DNA of 64,000 bases from Lactobacillus agrestimuris (lineage in GTDB: Bacteria; Bacillota; Bacilli; Lactobacillales; Lactobacillaceae). The notes under the pieces were generated by a model that did no database searches, was not told the origin of the DNA, and was given only the letters and a program-made list of their open reading frames with translations. The stretch spans positions 1 through 64,000 of the forward strand of contig NZ_CALPCQ010000011.1 of NCBI RefSeq assembly GCF_943193025.1, written 5' to 3'. Both the position numbers and the translations under genes were made by a program. Positions 57,199 through 64,000 of the stretch are shown here, one piece after another (position 1 is the first letter of the stretch; each line of letters starts with the position of its first letter).

Positions 57199-58011
57199 TT
57201 AATCAAAGTATTTTTCTAAGACTTGCATTACACCACTATCATTATTACTTGGTGCTTCGTAATTGGCAATTTTCTTAATGCGCTCGTCGCCGTTTGCCAT
57301 TGCATAACTATATCCAGCTAATGCAAGCATTTCTTTGTCATTCATACCGTCACCAAAAGCAATTAATTCGCTAGGTTTAACATCGAAATAACGTAAGAAA
57401 TATTTTAAAGCTTGGGCCTTGTTAATTCCGTAGGGAACTACATCAATATCATCGAAACCACTAGTAGTACAATGAATATTTTCTGTGTGTTTACTATTAA
57501 AACGGGTTTCAATTTCATTTGCCCATTCAGCAGGGCAGTTTAAAGTGAGCTTGATAATTCTTTCATCGGAAGGCATTTCATCAAAATTATCTACTTCAAC
57601 ATAATTTGGATAATAGAAATGCATTAATTGCTTGAAGGCTGTAGGACTAGAACTTTTGAAGTAAGAAGCATTCTTTCCACTTACACAGATTTCTGCAGTT
57701 GGATAGTCACTTTCGATGAAGTGAATTAATTCAAGACCAGTTTTATGAGTTAAATAGTGGCTAGAAATAATATTGTTATCTCTGACTAAAATTGCACCAT
57801 TGTCAGCAATAAGATCAATTTCATCTAAAAAATCTGCAAAGTCTTTTCTTAATCTAGAAAGTGGACGACCGCTTGAAACAATAAAATGAACTTTCTTTTC
57901 TTTGATTTTAGTAAGTAATTTTCTAAAACGTGCATGATCATAAGTTAAATCATCGTTCATAAAAGTTCCGTCCATATCAACGGCAATAGCTTTAAATGGA
58001 ATTTCTGTCAT
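57199..58011 (-). CDS. HAD superfamily (Cof-type) phosphatase
   Basis: A 270-residue cytosolic phosphatase of the same family as 55180-55995 but clearly diverged. Motif I VDMDGTFM (about 11-18), motif II FIVSSGRPLSRL (about 43-54), Lys in GINKAQAL (about 193) and motif IV AFGDGMNDKEML (about 214-225). Substrate unknown. ATG at 58009-58011 follows AAGGAGGA. Transcribed alone on the minus strand. Confidence 0.92.
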   Translation of the reverse strand: MTEIPFKAIAVDMDGTFMNDDLTYDHARFRKLLTKIKEKKVHFIVSSGRPLSRLRKDFADFLDEIDLIADNGAILVRDNNIISSHYLTHKTGLELIHFIESDYPTAEICVSGKNASYFKSSSPTAFKQLMHFYYPNYVEVDNFDEMPSDERIIKLTLNCPAEWANEIETRFNSKHTENIHCTTSGFDDIDVVPYGINKAQALKYFLRYFDVKPSELIAFGDGMNDKEMLALAGYSYAMANGDERIKKIANYEAPSNNDSGVMQVLEKYFD

Positions 58012-58171
58012 AGTTCCTCCTTAAATTGCAATTTAAAGTTTACATTAACTTAATTATAACGTAAGCGTTTTATCGGAGATAGTCTAAAAACTATTGTTAG
58101 CACAATCTTACAGAATTTGATAAGTTAATTAGTATCGTAACCATAAAATAAAAATGAGAGGTAATGAAATC

Positions 58172-58627
58172 ATGGAAAGTTGGCTTTTTTTAGGACTAGT
58201 TTTATTAGTAGCTTTAGTTGGAAAGAACACATCTTTAATTATTGCGACAGGAGTGGTAATGGTATTAAAACTTTTACCTTTTGCAGCAAAGTGGATGCCA
58301 GTAATTCAAAGTAAAGGAATAAATTGGGGTGTTACAGTTATCTCAGTTGCTATTTTAATTCCAATTGCAACAGGACAAATCGGATTTAAAGATTTAATCA
58401 ATACTTTTAAAACACCTGCAGGTTGGATAGCTGTATTAGCCGGAATTGCAGTTGCAATTTTATCAAAGTATGGCGTAGATCAATTAGCAGCGGTTCCTCA
58501 GGTGACGGTTGCATTGGTTTTAGGAACGATTATTGGGGTTGTCGCTTTTAAAGGAATTGCGGCTGGACCAGTAATTGCTAGTGGGATGACTTTTATGATT
58601 GTTAGCTTATTTAATCTACATTTTTAA
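58172..58627 (+). CDS. DUF441 family membrane protein
   Basis: A 151-residue membrane protein with four hydrophobic helices (for example [15 protein letters not shown] at about 5-19 and the Gly/Ala-rich C-terminal helices). Regular Gly-Ile pattern and length match the DUF441/YeaL family, whose function is unknown. ATG 58172 is chosen since GAGAGGTAATGA lies before it; the in-frame ATG at 58154 precedes that ribosome site. No clear terminator is visible after it. Confidence 0.82.
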   Translation: MESWLFLGLVLLVALVGKNTSLIIATGVVMVLKLLPFAAKWMPVIQSKGINWGVTVISVAILIPIATGQIGFKDLINTFKTPAGWIAVLAGIAVAILSKYGVDQLAAVPQVTVALVLGTIIGVVAFKGIAAGPVIASGMTFMIVSLFNLHF

Positions 58628-58771
58628 AGAAAAAATAAAAAATAACAACTGCTATTTAATAAAATTAAGAAATAAAAATAACACTGAAAAGTTAGAAAAT
58701 TTTGTTCAAATAAAGAAATAACTAGAAAAAATTTGATTTTCAAGTTCCTGTAATACCAGTGAATTAGAGCA

Positions 58772-58793
58772 ATACAAAAAAGTATTTTTGTAT
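58772..58793. repeat. AT-rich inverted repeat upstream of the adhesin gene
   Basis: ATACAAAAA (58772-58780) and TTTTTGTAT (58785-58793) form a perfect 9-bp repeat with loop AGTA, nested within GCAAT (58769) and ATTGC (58798). It may be a weak terminator for the DUF441 gene or an operator of the adhesin promoter. Confidence 0.5.
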
Positions 58794-58798
58794 ATCTA

Positions 58799-58826
58799 TT
58801 GCAAAAAATAAAAAAACATCTATTAT
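58799..58826 (+). promoter_or_regulatory. Candidate adhesin promoter
   Basis: TTGCAA (58799-58804), 16-base spacer, TATTAT (58821-58826), giving a leader of about 70 bases. The rest of the 276-base gap shows only AT-rich DNA and the repeats listed. Confidence 0.45.
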
Positions 58827-58859
58827 TTTAAGTGAGGGTTAAAGAACACCTATTATTTA
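58815..58859 (+). repeat. Direct repeats, 30-bp period, upstream of the adhesin gene
   Basis: AACATCTATTATTT (58815-58828) and AACACCTATTATTT (58845-58858) differ at one base and are 30 bp apart start to start, close to three helical turns. The first overlaps the candidate -10. Possible binding sites of one regulator on the same DNA face, or duplicated -10 elements. Confidence 0.5.
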
Positions 58860-58903
58860 ATTTAAAAAGTAATTATATAAGATGAGAAAGAAGAGAATAA
58901 AAG

Positions 58904-61900
58904 ATGTTATCTAGTCGAAATTATAAAGAACGATTACGTCAAATGGAACAAAAGAATGAACACTTTTCAATTCGTAAGTTAACCGTTGGTGCTGCATCAG
59001 TATTAATCGGTATTTCATTCTTAGGATTTAATGCACACACTGTTAGTGCTGATACAAATAATAATGGTTCACAAGCTAACGAAGATGTAGTAAAAGCTTC
59101 AGATGTTAATTCAGATGAAGGCCAAGCTTCTAATGAAAAGACATTAAAGGTTGCAGAACCTACTGAACAAAAGACTGAAACAAGTGCAGCAGCTTCAGCA
59201 ACTAGTGCAGCACAAGAACTTAAAGTTAAGGAAACTAGCGCAGCAAGCAGCGCAACAGAACTTAAAGTTAAATCTAATGCAGCTTCAACATCATCAGCAG
59301 CTAGTTCATCAGCAGTTAAGTTAGAAGCAGCTAGCTCATCAGCAGCTAAGTCAGAAGTAGCTAGTTCAGCTTCATCAGCTACTTCAAGTGCCGCAAGTTC
59401 AGCAGCTAAAGATGATGACAACGTTATTACTTCAAATGGTAACGGTGTTGTAACTGGTAAGAACGCACAAGGTACTTGGGCAGCTATGGATGACAGTCAA
59501 GGCGTTAAAGTAGCTGTAACTAACTGGGCTGAATTTGCTAATGCTTGGAACAACTCAACTGTTACCCAAATCGACTTAGCAGGCGATATTAATGTTGATG
59601 ATTCTTCAAACGTTACTAAGAAACCTAATCCAGTAGTTGCAAAGCACAAGTTGGAATTCACTGGTAACAGTATTTCACGTAAAGTAACTGTTAACGGTAA
59701 CGGTCACGCTATTAACTTTGGTGATTGGTACTTTGAAAATAGTTGGGAAAATAAAGTTGGTCTTATTCATACCAACGGTAACCGTGCCATGAAAACTCCT
59801 TGGGACGTTACTTTCAATGATGTAACTGTTAACGCCAATAACACTAACCCATTTGGCTTTAGTGGTAACACTAACAATGCACCTTCAGGTGATGCATATG
59901 ACAACACCAAGTATGACAAGGTAACTTTCAACAATGTCACTGCAACAGTTAAAGATGGTTCATTAATTGATTCTGCTAATGTTAATGTTCAATTTACCGG
60001 TGATAACAAGGTTACTTTACAAAGTATCATTAACAAGCATGCCGGAATTGATGCAAACTCAGTTCAAGTATTAAATGGTACTACTATCATTAACGCTGCT
60101 TCTCCAGATAAAACTGGTGGTGGTGTAATTGATGGTGAAGGTATGAACGTTATTTTGGTAACTCCACATAACGGAGCCGACTTCTCAGATCCTAAGACCG
60201 CTTATGATTCATTACATGTAGCTGAAGGTTCAACTTTAACTATTAACGCTAACACTAAGGATCAAGACGGAAACCTTATTAACAAAGAAATTCCAAACCA
60301 ATACGACCTTCGTGGTATCGTAACTCGTGGTATGGGTATTGCCAACGCTTCTGATTGGACTGATGGTACTTTAACTATCGATGGTAACTTAAATGAAACT
60401 TTAGGTAGTGGTCACTCATCAGCTATTATGGCTCGCAACTTAACTATTAATAAGACTGGTAATGTTAACATTCTTACTCAACAAGATAACGAACATGACG
60501 GTTTTGAAAACAGTATTGTTGGTGCTTCTTCAGTCTTCAACGGCTTCCACGCTGGTGTTATTGCCTTAAACGTTGGTGGTATCCAAAGTTCTAACATTCA
60601 AGCTCATGACAGTAGCTTAATTGACAATGGTACTTTAAAGATTGTTCGTAAAGATGTTCCAGCTACTAACAAGGCTGATGGTAAGGTATGGGCACCATTA
60701 ATTGTTATGGGTACTTATGGTACTAACCCAGTTAAATACACCATGAATGTTGGTGAAGGTGCTACTTTAGACCTTCAAGATCAAGCTTCTTTCGTAAGCC
60801 CAGCTTTATATACTGGTAAGGTTATGACCAATACTCCATTTGCCGGTTTAATCAACATGTACGGTGTTGACTCAAATGACGTTTTAAGCTTTACTAAGCC
60901 AGCTTACGTAAACTTACAAAGAACTGGTCAACAAACTGGTACTTTAATTCGTCTTGAAGGTAACAACGACTCAAAGAATGCCGGTAACATGATTCAATTG
61001 AATGGTGTAACTCCAGGTGGTACTCCATTATCACAATGGGACACTGGTAACTACACTGATAACCCATCAAACACTTGGCGTATTCAAAACTTAACTGCTC
61101 ATGATGCTAAGGGTATGAGTGCTATCTTAGGTTACGACACTCTTAAGGGTTCAAAAGACGATCATACACTTAAGTTCCTTGATTCAAATGGTGCCGTAAC
61201 TCTTACTATGGATAAGACCGGTCAAGTTGTTTACACTCGTAACAGTGATGGCCAAGTAGTTAACGACCCACAAGGAACTGTTGCACAAGAAGTACAATTA
61301 AACAACTTCTTAAACAATTTTAACTTCTGGACTCCACAAAGAATTTCATTTGGTACCAAGGCTGCTGTTTCACAATCAATCTATGCACCTACTGATGTAC
61401 AACAAGGTACTACTAAGACTGTAAAACCAACTGTCTTTAATACACCAAGTGATTCCCCACAACAAGATCAAATCAAGACCACTTATGCCAAGACTGATGA
61501 TACTCCAGCATGGGTAACTGTTGATGAAAACACTGGTGAATTAACTCTTGCACCAACTGCAGATAACAGTAAGGTTGGTATGTACAACGTACCAGTATTA
61601 GTAACTTACACTGATCAAACTAACAGTGGTGAAACTTCTACTCAAACTGTTTTAGCTCCAGTATTTGTAACTGATGGTAATGAAACTGTTGTATGGCCAA
61701 AGGATCCAGAAGGTAACCTTAACGGTGCAATCGTAATTACTACTGATCCAAGCGCACTTAAGGCACATGAAACTTCAGACAACACCATGGACTTAAAGGC
61801 AACTGATGCAGTTAAGTCAATTGATGAATACCAAATGGATACTGTTAACACTATTAGCACTACTCCAACTAGCATCGCAAAAGATGATAAAGGTATCACC

Positions 61901-64000
61901 ATTGCATGGGGCGAAGAACCATCAACTGTTGTATCAGAAGCTACTAAGGGTGAAACCATTAAGGGTAGCGTAAACGTAACCTTTGATAAAGATTCACAAC
62001 CATTTGCCGACCAAGTTGTAGTAGATGGTGACAATTACAAGACTACTTCAGAATTGAACATTGATGCACCAGGTGCTGTAGCCCAAGAAACTGCTCCAGC
62101 TACTAAGGTTGCAGCTACTGCTGGTACTAAATTAACTGATGAACAATTTAAGGCATTAGTAAACAGCTCAGTTCCAGCAAGCGAAATTGATCACGCAACT
62201 TTACAAAGTGTTGATAAAGATAACGCAGTTGTACGTATCACTTTCAACGATAAAGATGCCAAGGGCCAAAACACTTACTTAGATGTTAAGGTTCCAGCAA
62301 GCTACGTAACAACTCCATCAACTGATGCAGACAAGTACAACCCACACTACAACCCAGTAAATGTAAACCAAGGTGGTACTGTTCAAACTGGTGAACCAAC
62401 ATATGGTGAAGGTGTAACTGCTCCAGAAGGAACTACTTACACTATTCCAGAAGGAACTAAATTGCCAGAAGGCGTAACTGCAACTATTGATCCAAACACT
62501 GGTAACGTTACTGTAACTACTAGTGACAACACTCCAGAAGGTCCTGTATTTGTACCAGTAACAGTAACTTACCCAGATGGTTCAAAAGATAATACTGATG
62601 CACCAATCGCTGTTGGTTCAAACACATTCATCGGTACTGATTACAGTGTTACTGTTGAAACTAACTTGAACAACCTTCACGAAACTACTGCTAACAGTAT
62701 GAATCCAGATGCCAAGGATGCAATTACTAAGATTACTTGGTGGAACAACAATGATGTTCGTGCCGGTAAGAACTTAGCTGGTAATGTAATTTACGACAAG
62801 GCTAATGGTACTGGTAACCTTGATGACGTAACTGTTGAATGGACTAACCCAATCAACACTAATGTAAATAAGGCTACTATGGATGAAGTTCTTCCAGGTT
62901 CTAATACTTCAACTGTTGATATTAAAAATAATCCAGCAATTAAGATTACTTACGGTAAAAACAGCCAATTAATTAAGGATACTGGTAATGGCTTATTCAC
63001 TACTCAAGGCGGTAGCCAAACTGCTAGATGGTATGGTAATGGTGTAACTGTTGAAGGTGCAGATGCTAAGAACCCAGCTAAGGCAGTTGATGTAACTGCA
63101 GGTGTAAACGAATTAACTTCTGATCAAGTAGCTGCATTAATTAACACTACTAACTTAGACAAGTTAACTGCTAACAAGCCTGTATCATACACTTGGGCAA
63201 CTCCACTTAAGAAGGGTGACAAGACTGGTACTGTTAAGATCACATTTAGTGATAAGGCTGCAAATGGTCAAGCAACTTACTTAAACGTTGAATTACCAAC
63301 AGGTTCAATTAACGTAATTGATCCTAACGACAAACCAACTTACAGTGAAAACGCAACTGGTACTCCAATTGTTACTGAAAAGGGTGTAATGCCAAGTCCA
63401 GCAGATGGTATTGGTAACAAGGATGAATTGGATCCTAAGACTACTTACACTTGGACTAACGGTGAACCAGATGTAAGCAAGATCGGTAAATCAACTGTAA
63501 CCATTACTGTTCACTACCCAGATGGCAAGACTCAAAATGTTGATACTCCATTAATCGTTACTGGAACAGAAATTCCAACTAACCCTAATGATCCAAATCA
63601 ATCTGATTTATTCACTAAGGTAACTAGAACTATCGACGGAACTACTCCAGATGGTAAGAAGATTTTAAATCAACCAGAAGAAGTAATCTTTGCACGTACT
63701 AAGACTGTTGATAAGAATGGTGATACCACCTACGGAGATTACAAAGTATTTGAAAATGGTGCACAAACTGACAAGACTACTGGTAGCTTTGCTAAAGTAG
63801 ATGTACCACAAGTAGATGGCTACACTTCATACGTTGATGGTAAGGTTGCAACAGAAGTACCAGCTGTAAACGATGTAACTCCAGAAACTAAGTCAACCAC
63901 TGTAACTGTAAGTTACACTGAAAAGGGTAAGACTCCAACTTACAGTGAAAATGCTACTGGTACTCCAATCGTTACTGACAAGGGTGTAATGCCAAACCCA
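58904..64000 (+). CDS. Giant YSIRK-signal surface adhesin with pectate-lyase-like domain and Rib/Muc_B2-type repeats, 3' end outside window
   Basis: The frame is open from ATG 58904 to the window end: 1699 codons with no stop. The signal peptide has the YSIRK-type motif FSIRK-x3-G-x2-S at residues 21-32 and a likely cleavage after VSA49. A Ser/Ala-rich stalk covers about 85-165. Residues about 200-810 are rich in Asn/Gly/Thr/Ile with recurring short beta patterns (TLTINANT, TLTIDGN, LTINKTGNVNI), fitting the beta-helical pectate-lyase-like adhesive domain of lactobacilli, not an enzyme. From about 820, beta-sandwich modules follow, including YPDG-containing Rib-like modules (VTVTYPDGSKDN, ITVHYPDGKTQN) and a Muc_B2-like module (TKVTRTIDGTTPDGKK...YGDYK) at about 1568-1685. 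Favoured C-ending codons dominate, as in gap. An LPxTG anchor is expected beyond the window. Confidence 0.92.
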   Translation, partial: MLSSRNYKERLRQMEQKNEHFSIRKLTVGAASVLIGISFLGFNAHTVSADTNNNGSQANEDVVKASDVNSDEGQASNEKTLKVAEPTEQKTETSAAASATSAAQELKVKETSAASSATELKVKSNAASTSSAASSSAVKLEAASSSAAKSEVASSASSATSSAASSAAKDDDNVITSNGNGVVTGKNAQGTWAAMDDSQGVKVAVTNWAEFANAWNNSTVTQIDLAGDINVDDSSNVTKKPNPVVAKHKLEFTGNSISRKVTVNGNGHAINFGDWYFENSWENKVGLIHTNGNRAMKTPWDVTFNDVTVNANNTNPFGFSGNTNNAPSGDAYDNTKYDKVTFNNVTATVKDGSLIDSANVNVQFTGDNKVTLQSIINKHAGIDANSVQVLNGTTIINAASPDKTGGGVIDGEGMNVILVTPHNGADFSDPKTAYDSLHVAEGSTLTINANTKDQDGNLINKEIPNQYDLRGIVTRGMGIANASDWTDGTLTIDGNLNETLGSGHSSAIMARNLTINKTGNVNILTQQDNEHDGFENSIVGASSVFNGFHAGVIALNVGGIQSSNIQAHDSSLIDNGTLKIVRKDVPATNKADGKVWAPLIVMGTYGTNPVKYTMNVGEGATLDLQDQASFVSPALYTGKVMTNTPFAGLINMYGVDSNDVLSFTKPAYVNLQRTGQQTGTLIRLEGNNDSKNAGNMIQLNGVTPGGTPLSQWDTGNYTDNPSNTWRIQNLTAHDAKGMSAILGYDTLKGSKDDHTLKFLDSNGAVTLTMDKTGQVVYTRNSDGQVVNDPQGTVAQEVQLNNFLNNFNFWTPQRISFGTKAAVSQSIYAPTDVQQGTTKTVKPTVFNTPSDSPQQDQIKTTYAKTDDTPAWVTVDENTGELTLAPTADNSKVGMYNVPVLVTYTDQTNSGETSTQTVLAPVFVTDGNETVVWPKDPEGNLNGAIVITTDPSALKAHETSDNTMDLKATDAVKSIDEYQMDTVNTISTTPTSIAKDDKGITIAWGEEPSTVVSEATKGETIKGSVNVTFDKDSQPFADQVVVDGDNYKTTSELNIDAPGAVAQETAPATKVAATAGTKLTDEQFKALVNSSVPASEIDHATLQSVDKDNAVVRITFNDKDAKGQNTYLDVKVPASYVTTPSTDADKYNPHYNPVNVNQGGTVQTGEPTYGEGVTAPEGTTYTIPEGTKLPEGVTATIDPNTGNVTVTTSDNTPEGPVFVPVTVTYPDGSKDNTDAPIAVGSNTFIGTDYSVTVETNLNNLHETTANSMNPDAKDAITKITWWNNNDVRAGKNLAGNVIYDKANGTGNLDDVTVEWTNPINTNVNKATMDEVLPGSNTSTVDIKNNPAIKITYGKNSQLIKDTGNGLFTTQGGSQTARWYGNGVTVEGADAKNPAKAVDVTAGVNELTSDQVAALINTTNLDKLTANKPVSYTWATPLKKGDKTGTVKITFSDKAANGQATYLNVELPTGSINVIDPNDKPTYSENATGTPIVTEKGVMPSPADGIGNKDELDPKTTYTWTNGEPDVSKIGKSTVTITVHYPDGKTQNVDTPLIVTGTEIPTNPNDPNQSDLFTKVTRTIDGTTPDGKKILNQPEEVIFARTKTVDKNGDTTYGDYKVFENGAQTDKTTGSFAKVDVPQVDGYTSYVDGKVATEVPAVNDVTPETKSTTVTVSYTEKGKTPTYSENATGTPIVTDKGVMPNP
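63334..64000 (+). repeat. Start of 600-bp coding repeats in the adhesin gene
   Basis: The segment at 63337-63400 recurs at 63937-64000 with 58 of 64 bases identical, exactly 600 bp apart. It encodes PTYSENATGTPIVT(E/D)KGVMP, so each unit is 200 residues: one YPDG Rib-like module plus one Muc_B2-like module. Only one complete unit is inside the window. Confidence 0.85.

Noticed and set aside
58939-59421. 160-residue Ala/Ser-rich reading frame on the minus strand
   Set aside because: It is the complement of the Ser/Ala stalk codons of the adhesin; no ribosome site, and its composition is explained by the sense strand.
61642-62034. 130-residue minus-strand reading frame in the adhesin gene
   Set aside because: Antisense shadow of the favoured-codon adhesin sequence, without start signals.

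Overview
The window reads as chromosome of a low-GC lactic acid bacterium. Gene content and order (ymfH-ymfI-rodZ-pgsA-recA-rny, cggR-gap-pgk-tpiA, murB-potABCD-cdaA-cdaR-glmM-glmS), AT-rich intergenic DNA, frequent TTG/GTG starts, intrinsic terminators with long U-tracts and a YSIRK-type mucus adhesin point to Lactobacillus, most likely the gasseri/johnsonii group. The species is an inference; the genus-level call is firm. No prophage, insertion sequence, rRNA operon or CRISPR array was seen.

Layout. 1-7.4 kb: end of an EF-P-modification/peptidase-like cluster (ymfH, ymfI), then rodZ, pgsA, recA, rny and tagO (cell shape, phospholipid, recombination, mRNA decay, wall teichoic acid). 7.4-18.6 kb: a YigZ-family gene divergent from late-competence comFA-comFC, then hpf, secA, prfB (with its programmed +1 frameshift), a small membrane protein, hprK, lgt, gpsA and trxB. 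18.8-29.7 kb: phosphoglucomutase, uvrB-uvrA, a DUF308 membrane protein, the rapZ-yvcK-whiA cluster and a convergent clpP with a CIRCE operator. 29.8-36.2 kb is the accessory-looking part: three secreted paralogues of about 500-540 aa (SH3/GW-like module, Ig-like module, long beta-rich C-terminal half) with an amino-acid permease on the other strand between the first two, then tRNA-Arg(CCG). 36.4-40.8 kb: the cggR-gap-pgk-tpiA glycolytic operon with a structured leader. 40.8-45.0 kb: a candidate small RNA, a GNAT acetyltransferase, a LURP-one-like gene, ung-pta-tsaE and a DEDDh exonuclease. 45.1-58.6 kb: murB, potABCD, cdaA-cdaR-glmM, glmS, two HAD phosphatases, a membrane protein overlapping a low-molecular-weight phosphatase, and a DUF441 protein. 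58.9-64 kb: the first 1699 codons of a very large adhesin, cut by the window end just as its 600-bp repeats begin.

How the genes work together. Much of the window serves envelope construction: precursor supply (glmS, glmM, murB, pgm), teichoic acid (tagO), phospholipid (pgsA, gpsA), lipoproteins (lgt), secretion (secA), shape (rodZ) and c-di-AMP signalling (cdaA/cdaR). Carbon control is represented by hprK, cggR, yvcK and pta. DNA repair genes recA and uvrB carry matching LexA/SOS-box-like sites.

Best leads: (i) a near-identical 16-bp element, compatible with a competence sigma-factor box, in front of both comFA and recA; at recA it is followed by a ribosome site and a three-codon reading frame that looks like the scar of a lost cinA; (ii) an unannotated three-hairpin RNA with its own promoter and terminator after tpiA; (iii) the triplet of secreted paralogues; (iv) repeated placement of strong terminator hairpins directly in front of start codons (uvrB, third paralogue, potA) or between operon genes (gap/pgk).
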